From positions 124,001 to 188,000 of the forward strand of contig JAURHD010000003.1 of assembly GCA_030833445.1 (NCBI GenBank): 64,000 nucleotides of DNA, given 5' to 3'. Shown piece by piece: positions 29,110 to 38,260 of this stretch. The position numbers and the translations under genes were made by a program. Source of the DNA: Cephaloticoccus sp. (lineage in GTDB: Bacteria; Verrucomicrobiota; Verrucomicrobiia; Opitutales; Opitutaceae). The notes under the pieces are model-generated. The model was not told where the DNA came from. It did not search any database and saw only the letters and a program-made list of their open reading frames with translations. Position 1 is the first letter of the stretch. Every line of letters starts with the position of its first letter.

Positions 29110-30534
29110 TTACGCCAAGTAGAACCCCTCGGTGATCTCCGGCTTGGGCGACAACTTCGCCCAGGACGCTGCAAACGATTCCGCATCATCCCCGAACAGC
29201 GGCGACACCTCAAAGTTTAACGCCGGCAAACCGCTGTCGTCCGTCGCAATCGTTACACCCGCAGACTTCAGCCAGCGCGCATATTGACGCAGCTGGTCCT
29301 CGCGACAGGTCTGCGGCGAGTCCTTGCCCTCGGCATTCTTCACCGGGGAGAAATCGTCCGCGCGGCCGGTCTCGATCACCACGGGATTTTTCGCAAACGG
29401 CAGCGCATCGAAGACGAACATCTCAAACTTCACCCCATTCGCCTTGGCCGGCTTCACCGCCGCGCCGGCCGCATCCACGGTCGGAATCTTCTTATCGGCG
29501 CGGTGAAACGCCAGTGCCTCCGTGCCATCTGCGGCGCGAGCCATGCGACGAATGAACTCCCGGTCCAAAATATGAATCGCGATGCTTCCCGCGATGAACC
29601 GCAGACCACCCGTCGCGTCCGTTTCCTCCTGCATAGCGGCCGGCAGATCGGAATACTCCACCACCACCAGTTTGCCGCGCTGTTCGCAAAAGTGTCCGAC
29701 CTTCTCGCCCGCATAGGCCTTGGGCACCATCTTGCTGCTCATCTCGGGCCCGCGCTGCACATGCCAGCCGATAAAGGCGGGATCGATACAACGCACCAGC
29801 GGATTATCCACCTGAAAATAGCTGAGGATGTCGATGCCTTCGCGCTCCATCAAATCGAGTGCACCGCTGCGTTCCAACGCCCGCAACGAACCGCCGTGGC
29901 CATCCGGGCTCATCGCAATCGTCCCGGTCGTCTCCAGCAAAATCTTACCGTCAAAATCCACCGCTGGCATCCGCCCTTGGCGAAAGAAATGCACCTTGTG
30001 AGGCGCCATGCCGAAAAAGCCGTGCTCCGTGAAATACGCTTCGGTCGCCTCGTGATTCTGGTGACTGGTCATGATAAACCAGTGCAAGGGCCGGCCATAC
30101 CGCCGCCCCGCCGCCAGGATCTTCTCCGCGAACACCTGAAACAACGGTTTCTGCTTCACCGGCGTGACCGGAAAGGTCCCCTTCGGTCCATCGTACCCCA
30201 GTCGCGTGCCCTGCCCGCCGGCGACCGTGAACGCCGCCACGCGTCCGGCCTTGAGTGCCTCCACCCCCGCCGCCTTGGCCGCCGTCCACGCTGCTTTATC
30301 GCCCCCCGCTTCCGGCAGTCGCTCATACGGGGCCGGTGTCAGATCGCCCAGATCCACCGAGGCCGCGGATTTCCCCAGCAGCGTCGTCTTCAGTTGCGCC
30401 AATTCCTCGAGATCGATCTCCTCCGCCTCTGCCAGCAGCTGTGCCTGTCCGGCCGCATCCAGCCGGTCATAAAAGGCGAATACCTGGCCTTGGCCGGCCT
30501 GTTGAAACTTTTCGATTAGTTCGTGGGTTGCCAT
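29110..30534 (-). CDS. UDP-sugar pyrophosphorylase (UDPGP family; UDP-GlcNAc or UDP-glucose type)
   Basis: Uridylyltransferase forming a UDP-sugar from UTP and sugar-1-phosphate. The UTP-binding motif is GGQGTRLGYDGPKGTFPV, followed by the family blocks FIMTSHQNHEATEAYFTEHG, MSPDGHGGSLRALERSGALD and YFQVDNPLVRCIDPAFIGWH. The 474-residue protein starts at ATG 30534 (MATHELIEKFQQAGQGQVFA). An upstream in-frame extension overlaps the DivIC-like gene and is rejected. The pattern resembles eukaryotic-type UDP-N-acetylhexosamine pyrophosphorylases, so the exact sugar is open. Confidence 0.9.
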   Translation of the reverse strand: MATHELIEKFQQAGQGQVFAFYDRLDAAGQAQLLAEAEEIDLEELAQLKTTLLGKSAASVDLGDLTPAPYERLPEAGGDKAAWTAAKAAGVEALKAGRVAAFTVAGGQGTRLGYDGPKGTFPVTPVKQKPLFQVFAEKILAAGRRYGRPLHWFIMTSHQNHEATEAYFTEHGFFGMAPHKVHFFRQGRMPAVDFDGKILLETTGTIAMSPDGHGGSLRALERSGALDLMEREGIDILSYFQVDNPLVRCIDPAFIGWHVQRGPEMSSKMVPKAYAGEKVGHFCEQRGKLVVVEYSDLPAAMQEETDATGGLRFIAGSIAIHILDREFIRRMARAADGTEALAFHRADKKIPTVDAAGAAVKPAKANGVKFEMFVFDALPFAKNPVVIETGRADDFSPVKNAEGKDSPQTCREDQLRQYARWLKSAGVTIATDDSGLPALNFEVSPLFGDDAESFAASWAKLSPKPEITEGFYLA

Positions 30535-30553
30535 GAAGGGGGTTGATCGCGCG

Positions 30554-30835
30554 TCATTCCTTGATGCGGAAGATATATTCATCGGGTTTGGCGTAGCCCA
30601 GCCGCTGCCGGATGACCTTTCCCACGTAGGTCGGATCCGTGCGCAACCGGTCGAGGATCTTCTCCTGTTCGTGCAGGCGCTGCGTGGCCTCGGCCAATCG
30701 CTTCCGGTTGCTCTGCTCCTGCTCCCGCAATTGATCGTATTCCTGCTGGGCTTGCCAAAAGAACACGCCCGACATCACCGCCACCCCCAAAAACAGGGCC
30801 AGATACAGGCTGACGATGACGCGACGCAGATTCAC
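30554..30835 (-). CDS. FtsB/DivIC-like septum formation initiator
   Basis: Small bitopic cell-division protein of 93 residues. It has one N-terminal transmembrane helix (LYLALFLGVAVMSGVFFW) followed by a coiled coil (residues 30-65, rich in Gln/Glu/Arg/Leu). The C-terminal motif RTDPTYVGKVIRQRLGYAKP is typical of the DivIC/FtsB family. It probably works in the periplasm with FtsL and FtsQ. It is co-directional with the pyrophosphorylase gene 20 bp downstream. Confidence 0.88.
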   Translation of the reverse strand: MNLRRVIVSLYLALFLGVAVMSGVFFWQAQQEYDQLREQEQSNRKRLAEATQRLHEQEKILDRLRTDPTYVGKVIRQRLGYAKPDEYIFRIKE

Positions 30836-30944
30836 GCCAACCGTTAGAATGGATTAATGGAACTGTGTAAATTATCTCTGTAAACTTTTTACCCCATGGT
30901 TTTTGCGTGCCTTTCGACGTATCAGCCACATGCTGCCCCTTTCT

Positions 30945-31760
30945 ATGTATCAGGCATATTACGGGTTTCAGGAGATGCCGTTCAACATCACCCCCGACCC
31001 GCGGTTTCTCTATCTCAGCCCCACCCATCAAGAGGCCCTGCAACATCTGAAATACGGCGTGCAGGAGCGGAAAGGCTTCATCGTGCTGGTGGGCGAGGTC
31101 GGCTGCGGCAAAACCACCCTGTGCCGGCGCTTCCTCAACGAGATCGATGCCAAGCACTTTGATACCGCCCTCATCCTCAATCCCCGGGTTACCGAGACCC
31201 AGATGCTCAAGGCGATCCTGACCGAGCTCGGCGAAACCAAACTCGCCCGCAGCCAGGTCGACCTCGTGGCGCAGGTCAACCGGGTGCTCCTCGAGCGTAT
31301 CGAGCAAGGCCGCGACATCGTCCTCATTATCGACGAGGCCCAAAACCTCTCCTTTGCCGTGCTCGAGATGGTCCGCCTCCTTTCCAATCTCGAAACCGAC
31401 AAACAGAAACTCCTCCAAATCGTCCTGATGGGTCAGCCCGAGCTCAAGGAGATCCTCGCCCGCGAAGAACTCCGCCAGCTGCGCCAGCGCATCCTTGTCC
31501 ACTACGAGTTGAATCCGCTCACGTTCGAGGACACCAAACACTACGTCCATCATCGCCTGACCCTCGCCGGCAGCATGGGCCGTCCGACGTTCACCAAACG
31601 AGCCCTCCGCAAGATCCACAACGCCAGCAAGGGGATTCCCCGGATCGTCAACAATCTCTGCGACAAGTCCCTCCTCGCCGCCTATATCCGCGATTCCGAC
31701 GAGGTGAACTATTGGGATGCCCGACGCGCCGTGCGTGACATGGACTCGCTAACCGACTAA
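30945..31760 (+). CDS. ExeA/GspA-like AAA ATPase
   Basis: Cytoplasmic ATPase of the ExeA family, which helps assemble secretins or envelope export systems. It begins MYQAYYGFQEMPFNITPDPR, the typical family opening. Walker A is GEVGCGKTTLCRRF and Walker B is DIVLIIDEAQNLS. A C-terminal helical region includes GIPRIVNNLCDKSLLAAYI. Start is uncertain: ATG 30930 (adding MLPLS) and TTG 30903 are alternatives, and none has a strong ribosome-binding site. A GspB-like gene follows 33 bp later and a sugar transferase after that, so it may serve polysaccharide export. Confidence 0.9.
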   Translation: MYQAYYGFQEMPFNITPDPRFLYLSPTHQEALQHLKYGVQERKGFIVLVGEVGCGKTTLCRRFLNEIDAKHFDTALILNPRVTETQMLKAILTELGETKLARSQVDLVAQVNRVLLERIEQGRDIVLIIDEAQNLSFAVLEMVRLLSNLETDKQKLLQIVLMGQPELKEILAREELRQLRQRILVHYELNPLTFEDTKHYVHHRLTLAGSMGRPTFTKRALRKIHNASKGIPRIVNNLCDKSLLAAYIRDSDEVNYWDARRAVRDMDSLTD

Positions 31761-31793
31761 GACCCCGGTTACCTGCCAGCCAATTCATCCACC

Positions 31794-32540
31794 ATGAGTC
31801 TCATCAACAACGCTCTCAAAAAGGCCCAGCGGCAGCACTCCGGTGATGGCTGCAGCCTTTTCACCCCGGGGGGCGGTTCCCAAGCTCGCGGCGGCGGATC
31901 CAAGTCCGGCCAGAACCTCATGTTCGTGCTCATCGGCGGCGCCGTGCTCGTGGCGGTGTCCGTCGGCATCACCATCTATCTGGTCCGCAGCCCGGCCTCT
32001 GAACCAACCACCGTCTTGTCGCGCCAAAGCTCGCAGAGCGACCGCGGAGCCACTGCCCAAGTGTCCACCGTTCCACCGGTTGAGACCGACTCGTCACGCC
32101 CTAGCTCGCAGAGCGACGGAGGAGCCACCGCCCAACTGTCCACCGTTCCACCGCCCACCAACTTACAGGCCCCCATCGTCGCCGAAACCAGCCCCGTCGT
32201 CACCCTACCGACCGTGGTCCCCCCTGCCTCATCGCCCCAGCCTGTCCGCCAAAGCTCCCAGAGCGACGGCGGATCCACCGTCGCACAGCAACCGTCCACT
32301 GTGGCACCGTCCACCGCCCCGGCTCCAGTGCCTAGCAACGCGATCTATGCCTTTATCGATCAACTGCAGGTGATGGGCGTGCGCTCCTCCGGCACGGACA
32401 GCAAGGTCCTGATGAACGACCGCGTTTACCGCGTAAACGATTTCGTCAATCGCGAGCTCGGGCTGAAGCTGACCAAGGTCAATTCGGACAGCCTGACCTT
32501 TGTCGACGCCAACGGCGCGAGTTACACCAAGCAGTTCTAA
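31794..32540 (+). CDS. GspB-like single-pass membrane protein with repeat-derived linker
   Basis: A 248-residue protein starting MSLINNALKKAQRQ, a motif shared by GspB-like partners of ExeA ATPases. A transmembrane helix (LMFVLIGGAVLVAVSVGITI) lies at about 42-65. A long Ser/Pro/Thr-rich periplasmic linker follows, and then a compact C-terminal domain (FIDQLQVMGVRSSGTDSKVL...) that may bind a substrate or secretin. The linker contains three copies of a DNA repeat encoding SSQSDGGATAQLSTVPP-like units. It is downstream of the ExeA-like ATPase and probably forms a complex with it. Confidence 0.82.
   Translation: MSLINNALKKAQRQHSGDGCSLFTPGGGSQARGGGSKSGQNLMFVLIGGAVLVAVSVGITIYLVRSPASEPTTVLSRQSSQSDRGATAQVSTVPPVETDSSRPSSQSDGGATAQLSTVPPPTNLQAPIVAETSPVVTLPTVVPPASSPQPVRQSSQSDGGSTVAQQPSTVAPSTAPAPVPSNAIYAFIDQLQVMGVRSSGTDSKVLMNDRVYRVNDFVNRELGLKLTKVNSDSLTFVDANGASYTKQF
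32018..32313. repeat. Three in-frame copies of a coding repeat
   Basis: Copies begin near 32018, 32092 and 32243. Each contains GCTCGCAGAGCGACGGAG or a close variant followed by GAGCCACCGCCCAA and, in the first two, GTGTCCACCGTTCCACCG or CTGTCCACCGTTCCACCG. The third is more diverged. They encode SSQSD(R/G)G(A/S)T units. Confidence 0.8.
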
Positions 32541-32558
32541 ATTCGGCCGCTTCCCTCC

Positions 32559-33938
32559 GTGCTCAACAGTCCGCAATACCCCCGGATGCGCCTGCAGCAA
32601 TTGGCGGATGGTCTGCTTACCGCCCTCGCCGTCGCCCTCGCCTACGCCCTGCGTTCGGAGTTTCCGCTGATCGCCCTGCCGGAGCTGGAAAACTTCACCG
32701 ACTACATCTGGCTGCTCCTACTCGCCGGTCTGCTCAGTCCAGTAATGCTCGCCCAGCAGGGCTTTTATGAACCCAGCCTCGTTTCCCGCGCCGCCACGAT
32801 CTTTAAGATCATGCGCGGCTGCACCTACACGGTCTTGGGCCTCGTGCTGTTTCTCTTCATTGTGCGCGTCCAATACGCCCGTTCCGTCATCATCCTCGGC
32901 GGCACCTTCGCGTCCTTTCTCATCTACGGCCGGCACGAGCTGACCCAAGCCTTTGTCGCCCGGCGTCCCGGCATCCGCGAGCAATTGCAGAAACGCGTGC
33001 TCTGGATCGGCCGCGGCGCGGCGACCGCCGCCCTGCGCAAAAACCTCACCCCCGCGGAGGCCGACCTGATCAACACGGTCGCGGACATCGATCCCACCAC
33101 CGGCACCTTTGAGATCGTGGCGCTGCTGCACACCCACGCGGTCAACACCGTTATCCTCCACCTCGACGGCCTCGACCCCATCGTCGTCCACACCGTCGTC
33201 ACCGCCTGTGATCATGAAGGCGTCGAGATGCTTATCCATCCCGGCGTGCAACTCAGTTCGCCCTTCCGCCTCTCGCTCGATCACCTCGGCGGCGCACCCG
33301 TCTTTTACTACGGTGCGCAATCCGCCCGGCCCATCGACCTCGCGCTGAAACAGGTCGTCGACTACCTCGGCGCGGTCCTCCTCGCGGTCGTGCTCTCGAC
33401 GCTGTTCGTGCTCTGCGCCCTGCTCGTGCGGCTCAGTTCACGCGGACCCGTCATCTTCCGCTCCCAGCGCGCCGGGCTCAATGGCCAGCCGTTCACGATG
33501 TATAAGTTTCGCACCATGCACGCCGGCGCCGAATCCGCGCAAGCCGCCCTCGCCGACCGCAACGAAATGGACGGCCCCGTGTTCAAGATCGCCAACGATC
33601 CCCGCATCACTCCGCTCGGACGCTTCCTGCGCCGCCACAGCCTCGACGAACTGCCCCAGCTCTGGAACGTGCTGCGCGGCGAGATGAGCCTCGTCGGCCC
33701 GCGGCCCTTACCCATAGAGGAAATCAATCGTATCGCCGAGAACGCGCAACGCCGCCGGTTGAGCGTGAAACCCGGGCTGACCTGCCTCTGGCAAATCCGC
33801 GGCCGCAACGAAATCTCCAGCTTCGAGGACTGGGTGCGACTCGACTTGGAATACATCGACCAATGGTCGCTGTGGTTGGATTTGAAAATCCTCTTCGCGA
33901 CGATCCCCGTAGCGCTCTTCGGCCGCGGCGGACGGTAG
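32559..33938 (+). CDS. Polyprenyl glycosylphosphotransferase (WbaP/WcaJ-like)
   Basis: Initiating enzyme of exopolysaccharide synthesis that transfers a sugar phosphate to undecaprenyl phosphate. The N-terminal part has several hydrophobic helices and a CoA-binding-like domain. The C-terminal bacterial sugar transferase domain shows SRGPVIFRSQRAGLNGQPFT, MYKFRTMHAG, RRHSLDELPQLWNVLRGEMS and LVGPRPLP. Length 459 residues from GTG 32559; ATG 32583 (MRLQQLADGL) is an equally possible start. With the ExeA-like and GspB-like genes upstream it suggests an envelope polysaccharide locus. Confidence 0.92.
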   Translation: MLNSPQYPRMRLQQLADGLLTALAVALAYALRSEFPLIALPELENFTDYIWLLLLAGLLSPVMLAQQGFYEPSLVSRAATIFKIMRGCTYTVLGLVLFLFIVRVQYARSVIILGGTFASFLIYGRHELTQAFVARRPGIREQLQKRVLWIGRGAATAALRKNLTPAEADLINTVADIDPTTGTFEIVALLHTHAVNTVILHLDGLDPIVVHTVVTACDHEGVEMLIHPGVQLSSPFRLSLDHLGGAPVFYYGAQSARPIDLALKQVVDYLGAVLLAVVLSTLFVLCALLVRLSSRGPVIFRSQRAGLNGQPFTMYKFRTMHAGAESAQAALADRNEMDGPVFKIANDPRITPLGRFLRRHSLDELPQLWNVLRGEMSLVGPRPLPIEEINRIAENAQRRRLSVKPGLTCLWQIRGRNEISSFEDWVRLDLEYIDQWSLWLDLKILFATIPVALFGRGGR

Positions 33939-34522
33939 AATCTGTTTTTAACACAGAGATCACTGAGTCAGAGTTCCTAAATTGTAGGGCGGGCGTCGCT
34001 GACCCCGCCTCTTGAGCGATCCAAAACAGTCTCACGCAGAGGCGCCGAGCCGCAGAGAGAATACTGTCTTAAGGTAGGGACGGACCGCCGGGCCGTCCGT
34101 TCAGATTATTTAACGCACCCAGCCTTCGCATAGCCTACGGCGGGCAAGGAGGTCACTGAGATCACTGAGTTATCACCACGGAATACACGAAACACACGGA
34201 AGTGTTTTGTTCAGAACCTACTTTTGAACCACGAATGGACACTAATAGCCGCGAATTTTCTGAAGTAACCTGGTGGATTTGATCCATTCGTGAGCATTGG
34301 TGTTCATTCGTGGTTACTCAACTGGATCGGTTTCTGTGTATTCTGTGTTTTCTATGGTTAATACCTCTCCGCGTCTCTGCGTCTCCGCGTGATACAAGCC
34401 ATTTCAACACAGAGGTCACAGAGATCACAGAGATTGAGGACAAATTCTTTGCGAGTTCTGTGCCTTTTTGCGGCCAATCCAACTTTCCGTGTGTTCCGTG
34501 TATTCCGTGGTTTAACAACCAC
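33939..34522. repeat. Repeat spacer between convergent sugar transferase and fusion gene
   Basis: No gene is seen. It contains TTTTTAACACAGAGATCACTG (33946), GTAGGGCGGGCGTCGCTGAC (33985), CACGCAGAGGCGCCGAGCCG (34032), and a palindromic element CCCAGCCTTCGC...CTACGGCGGGCAAGG (about 34118-34150). A CCACGGAATACACGAAACAC copy (34176) follows. A separate inverted pair AACCACGAATGGACAC / GTGTTCATTCGTGGTT lies at about 34225-34317. Further CCGTGT...CCGTGG and CACAGAG copies follow up to 34514. Confidence 0.75.
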
Positions 34523-35611
34523 CTACATCCCCGATTTAACATACGGCTCGATCGGACGGAACCCTTCCTCCTGGCACAGCGCATCGCGCACCTCCTGCGT
34601 CGCACACAGATACAGCGCATAGCCACCGAAGCCACCACCCGAATATTTCATCGCGAGCACGCCCGCGCCCTTGGCCGGCAACGGATCCATGCCCTCGCCC
34701 AGTTGCACGGCATAGGACTGACCGACCGCTTGCGCCAGCCCTTCGAGACTCGAGGCCCAGACCGCGTCGCGCGCGGTTTTGCCCGCCGCCTCGATCGCAT
34801 CAAAGTCGCGCTTGTGCTGCACCACTCCCGGCGTGTCATGCGGCTTGCCGGTCCAGTAGAGCGCCATCCGACCGCGCAAAAAACCGCCGTGATGCTTCAG
34901 CTCGAGTTCCGGACGTGCGCCGCTCTTCCAAATGCACAGCCCCGTCTCGGCAATGATCGCGGGATCCTGCCAGCCCACGCCCAGATCGAGCTCGGCGGTC
35001 ACGCCGTTCTTGCCGTTGAGGAGGGCCCAGGCGCCGCTACCCCCCAGACCCGCGTTGCGCTCGTAGGGCCAGTCGCGCAGCGACACCGTCGGCGTGATCG
35101 AGCAGTTCACGATGTAAGCGCCCGGGCGCGCAAACTTCGGCACGTCGAGCCACCCGCCGCCGAAATCGACCCGCATCGGGGCTTCCTGCGGCGCGCGGAT
35201 GTAGCGCACGATCTCGGAAGTGGAGATCGGCGGAAACTCCGGCGGCGTCTTCGGCAGCACCACGTATTCCGCGCCCACCTCCGCGCACAACGCCTTCTTC
35301 AACGGCGCGTATTTGTCGTCCTCGGTCACGGCCAGGACCTGCGGACGGATCCGCAGAAAATGCTCCCGAAAGTCGATGCCCTCCTCCGTGCCGCAACCCA
35401 CCACGACCTCGTCGACGACGCGCAACCCGGCGAGCAAAGCCCGCTTGTGTTCGTCCGGCAGGGAACTCCGGCGGTTCTTGTGCAGCCATAGGACATCGGC
35501 GGAGGCAAAGCAGACCGTCAGGAAATCACCGAGGGCGCGGGCCTCCCGGAAAAACTGGATGTGCCCGGCATGGATGATGTCGTAGCAGCCTGAGACGAAG
35601 ATCTTGCGCAT
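34523..35611 (-). CDS. Nucleotidyltransferase / GHMP kinase-like fusion protein
   Basis: A 362-residue two-domain protein. Residues 1-140 form a cytidylyltransferase-like domain with GCYDIIHAGHIQFFREA (HxGH at 14-17) and the late motif ISTSEIVRYIR. Residues 145-362 resemble a GHMP sugar kinase: motif 1 RVDFGGGWLDVPKF, the ATP loop NAGLGGSGAWALLNG, and motif 3 KYSGGGFGGYALYL. This combination suggests a bifunctional sugar kinase and nucleotidyl-sugar synthase, analogous in concept to heptose or fucose activation, for surface glycans. The exact sugar is unknown. It is flanked by repeat spacers and lies next to the polysaccharide genes. Confidence 0.75.
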   Translation of the reverse strand: MRKIFVSGCYDIIHAGHIQFFREARALGDFLTVCFASADVLWLHKNRRSSLPDEHKRALLAGLRVVDEVVVGCGTEEGIDFREHFLRIRPQVLAVTEDDKYAPLKKALCAEVGAEYVVLPKTPPEFPPISTSEIVRYIRAPQEAPMRVDFGGGWLDVPKFARPGAYIVNCSITPTVSLRDWPYERNAGLGGSGAWALLNGKNGVTAELDLGVGWQDPAIIAETGLCIWKSGARPELELKHHGGFLRGRMALYWTGKPHDTPGVVQHKRDFDAIEAAGKTARDAVWASSLEGLAQAVGQSYAVQLGEGMDPLPAKGAGVLAMKYSGGGFGGYALYLCATQEVRDALCQEEGFRPIEPYVKSGM

Positions 35612-35921
35612 GGGGATTGAGGGATAAGGAGTTGGGCCAATGTGGAAAGGAGGAAAGTTAGAACGGACCCAATCCTCTTTCTCTTAATCTTTATCATTCT
35701 CTTTCTCCCACTCCACGCTCCCGGCCTCGTCGCGCCATCTTGTCCGCCATAGCTACACTCAATCCCTTGCGCTCTTTTCGACTTTTTGCGGCCATCCAGT
35801 TTCTAACACAGAGAGCACAGAGTTCTCAGAGGATAAAATACCCAAGTCTCCATGTTCTCTGCGTCCTCTGTGTTTAATCCTATTTCCGTGTTTTCTGTGT
35901 GTTCTGTGGTCAATCCCATTT
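35612..35921. repeat. Repeat spacer downstream of polX
   Basis: No gene is seen. It carries a pyrimidine-rich stretch TCTTTCTCTTAATCTTTATC, a degenerate palindromic element GTCGCGCCATCTTGTCCGCC at about 35729, TTTTTGCGGCCA (35784), CACAGAG motifs (35803-35829), inverted CCTCTGTGTT (35869) and CCGTGTTTTCTGTGTGTTCT (35887). Confidence 0.65.
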
Positions 35922-37682
35922 CTACTTACGCTCGGCGAACCACCGCTTAACCCCCGCGAGGTTCCGCGTGTTCAGGATAGACTCCTTCGTCAGCCAGCCC
36001 TTGCGGGCGGAGTTGATCCCCGCGGCCACGTGCCGCAGCCCCTCGGTTTCGTGCGCATCCGGATTGATCGCGCACATCAGCCCCTTGTCCGCCGCTTTTG
36101 CCCATAGCCGCCAGTCCATGTCGAGTCGCCACGGGCTCGCGTTGAGTTCGATGATGACCTTGTTCGCAATCGCCGCGTCGATGACCTTGCCCGCATCGAC
36201 CTTGTAGGACTCGCGCCGCAGCAGGAGCCGGCCGGTCAGGTGGCCGAGCATCATCGTGTGCGGATTCTCGATCGCGCGGATGATCCGCTTGGTCATGACG
36301 GCCTCTTCCTGCGTCATGGCGTTGTGCACCGACACGACCACGTAATCGAGTTTCGCCAGCAGGGCGTCGTCGTAGTCGAGCCGCCCGTCGGTCAGGATGT
36401 CGCACTCGACGCCGGTGAACACGTGGGTCTTGAATTTATTCTCCTGGTTCAGGGCGTGGATCGCGTCGATCTGCTTGAGCAGGCGTTCCTCGCTGAGCCC
36501 ATTGGCCTGAAAACTGGATTTGGAGTGATCGGCGATGCCGAGATAATCCCAGCCGAGGTCCGCCGCCGCCGCGGTCATTTCCGCCAGGGTGTTGCGGCCG
36601 TCGGACTCGGTCGTGTGATTGTGAAACGCGCCGCGCAGGTCGGACAGTTCCACGAGCGCGGGGAGTTCGTTTTTCTCGGCCGCCTCGATCTCGCCCAGGC
36701 CCTCGCGCAGCGCCGGGGGAATGAAATGCAGACCGAGCGCCTTGAACAAATCCGCCTCGGTGTCCGCGGGGGTGCGCAACGCCTTGTTCTCCGCCTTTTC
36801 CTTGGCCGTCCCCTCGCCCTCCGCCGGGACGAGCCCCCACTCGCTCAGGCTCAGGCCGCGCGCCAGCGCGCGCTGCCGCATGGCGACGTTGTGGTCCTTT
36901 GACCCGGTGAAGTGATGCAGGGCAAAGACAAACTGGTCGGCCGGCACGATGCGCAGGTCCGCCTGCAGGCCGCTCGCTAATCGCACGCTGGCCTTGGTCT
37001 CGCCCCGGGCGGTGACTTCCTGCACGCCATCCTGCTGAACGAACCAGTCGACGATCGGGCCGACGTCCGACGCCGCCACGAGAAAGTCGAGGTCCCCGAT
37101 CGTCTCCATGCCGCGACGTAGACTCCCGGCCGCCTCGGCCCGCTCCACCTGGGGCAGCGCCTTGAGGCCCTCGAGGATCGGTTGGGCGACCTCGTTCGCC
37201 TCCCACCAGAGATGCCGTTTCCCGTAGGCCTCGCGGTGGGCGATGCCGGTCATGATTTTTTCCTGCGACTTCGCGCCGAAGCCGTCGAGCTCGGCCACCT
37301 TGTTCTCCGCGCAGGCCTTGCTGAGGCTGGCGATGTCGGTCACGCCGAGCTTGTCGTGCAGCGCGCGGACTTTTTTCGGGCCCATGCCCGGGATGTCGAG
37401 CAGCTCCACCAGGCCGGGTTCGATCGAGGCGCGCAGCTTTTCGAGAAACTGCAGTTTGCCGGTGGTGTGCAGCTCGGTGATCTTTTGGGCGAGCGCGTCA
37501 CCGATGCCCTTCACGCTGTCGAGCTCCTCCGCCGCGATCAGTCGCGCGAGTTCGCTCTCCTCAATCGCCTCGAGCGCCCGGGCGCCGCTTTGATAGGCGC
37601 GGATCTTGAACGGGTTCTCGCCCTTCAGTTCGAGCAGCACCCCGATCTCGTTGAGCAGTTCTGCGATCTCGTTCTTGGTCAT
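35922..37682 (-). CDS. polX: DNA polymerase X family polymerase/3'-5' exonuclease
   Basis: Family X repair polymerase with a C-terminal PHP nuclease domain. Length 586 residues from ATG 37682 ([20 protein letters not shown]). The N-terminal helix-hairpin-helix domain shows [20 protein letters not shown] and [19 protein letters not shown]. The polymerase palm has [18 protein letters not shown], with metal-binding Asp pair. The PHP domain begins [19 protein letters not shown] and includes [19 protein letters not shown] and [11 protein letters not shown]. It probably acts in base-excision repair. It is divergent from the thioesterase gene across a repeat spacer. Confidence 0.95.
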   Translation of the reverse strand: MTKNEIAELLNEIGVLLELKGENPFKIRAYQSGARALEAIEESELARLIAAEELDSVKGIGDALAQKITELHTTGKLQFLEKLRASIEPGLVELLDIPGMGPKKVRALHDKLGVTDIASLSKACAENKVAELDGFGAKSQEKIMTGIAHREAYGKRHLWWEANEVAQPILEGLKALPQVERAEAAGSLRRGMETIGDLDFLVAASDVGPIVDWFVQQDGVQEVTARGETKASVRLASGLQADLRIVPADQFVFALHHFTGSKDHNVAMRQRALARGLSLSEWGLVPAEGEGTAKEKAENKALRTPADTEADLFKALGLHFIPPALREGLGEIEAAEKNELPALVELSDLRGAFHNHTTESDGRNTLAEMTAAAADLGWDYLGIADHSKSSFQANGLSEERLLKQIDAIHALNQENKFKTHVFTGVECDILTDGRLDYDDALLAKLDYVVVSVHNAMTQEEAVMTKRIIRAIENPHTMMLGHLTGRLLLRRESYKVDAGKVIDAAIANKVIIELNASPWRLDMDWRLWAKAADKGLMCAINPDAHETEGLRHVAAGINSARKGWLTKESILNTRNLAGVKRWFAERK

Positions 37683-38260
37683 GGGAGAAGCGATAAGCAC
37701 TAAGCGGTAAGCCGTAAGCTAAAAAAGCGGGGAGTTGATCGGAATTGGCCTCACGCACCCAGCCTTCGCTGAAGCTTCGGCGGGCAAGGAGGTCGCGGAG
37801 CCGCAGAGAGACATGAAGTAAACCACGGAATACACAGAAAACACGGAAGGGAAATAACACAGAGCACACAGAGGCCGCAGAGAAAGACTTGATATCCGTA
37901 AAAAGGCACAAAATTCACAAAAGGATTCTATGTCTCTGAGGACTCCGTGAACTCTGTATTGAAAATATAGGACTGAGGTTTGGAAGCCTTTTCCGTGTAT
38001 TCCGTGTGTTTCGTGGTTAATCAAATTCTGCGTCCTTTTGCGCCTCTTTGCGGCCAATTTTGCCTTGGTTATAATTCCTCTGAGAGCTCCGCGTCTCTGC
38101 GTGAGCCTTAGTCACTGTCATCAGCGACCATCAGCGTTCATCCTTGCCGCGCCATAGCTTCAGCGAAGGCGGGAGCGGTTAAATCTCTCTGCGTCTCTGC
38201 GTGAGACAATCCCCGCATTTGTATTCTCGCCCACGGACCCAATATCCCCAGATTACCCCC
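37683..38260. repeat. Repeat spacer between polX and thioesterase
   Basis: No gene is seen. In order it contains a palindromic element (37754-37794), CGCGGAGCCGCAGAG, CCACGGAATACACAGAAAAC (37823), ACACAGAGCACACAGAG (37857), AAAAAGGCACAAAATTCACA, inverted GAACTCTGTATT, a unique loop (about 37959-37990), CCGTGTATTCCGTGTGTTTC (37993), TTTTGCGCCTCTTTGCGGCC, CGCGTCTCTGCGTGAGCC, two ATCAGCG copies, and a second palindromic element near 38146-38176. The order is roughly mirror-symmetric. Confidence 0.75.

Noticed and set aside
37719-38057. Small open frames translated from the spacer repeats (for example Ser/Val-rich and His/Arg-Gly-rich products)
   Set aside because: Periodic composition comes from the 9-nt repeats; no independent coding evidence.
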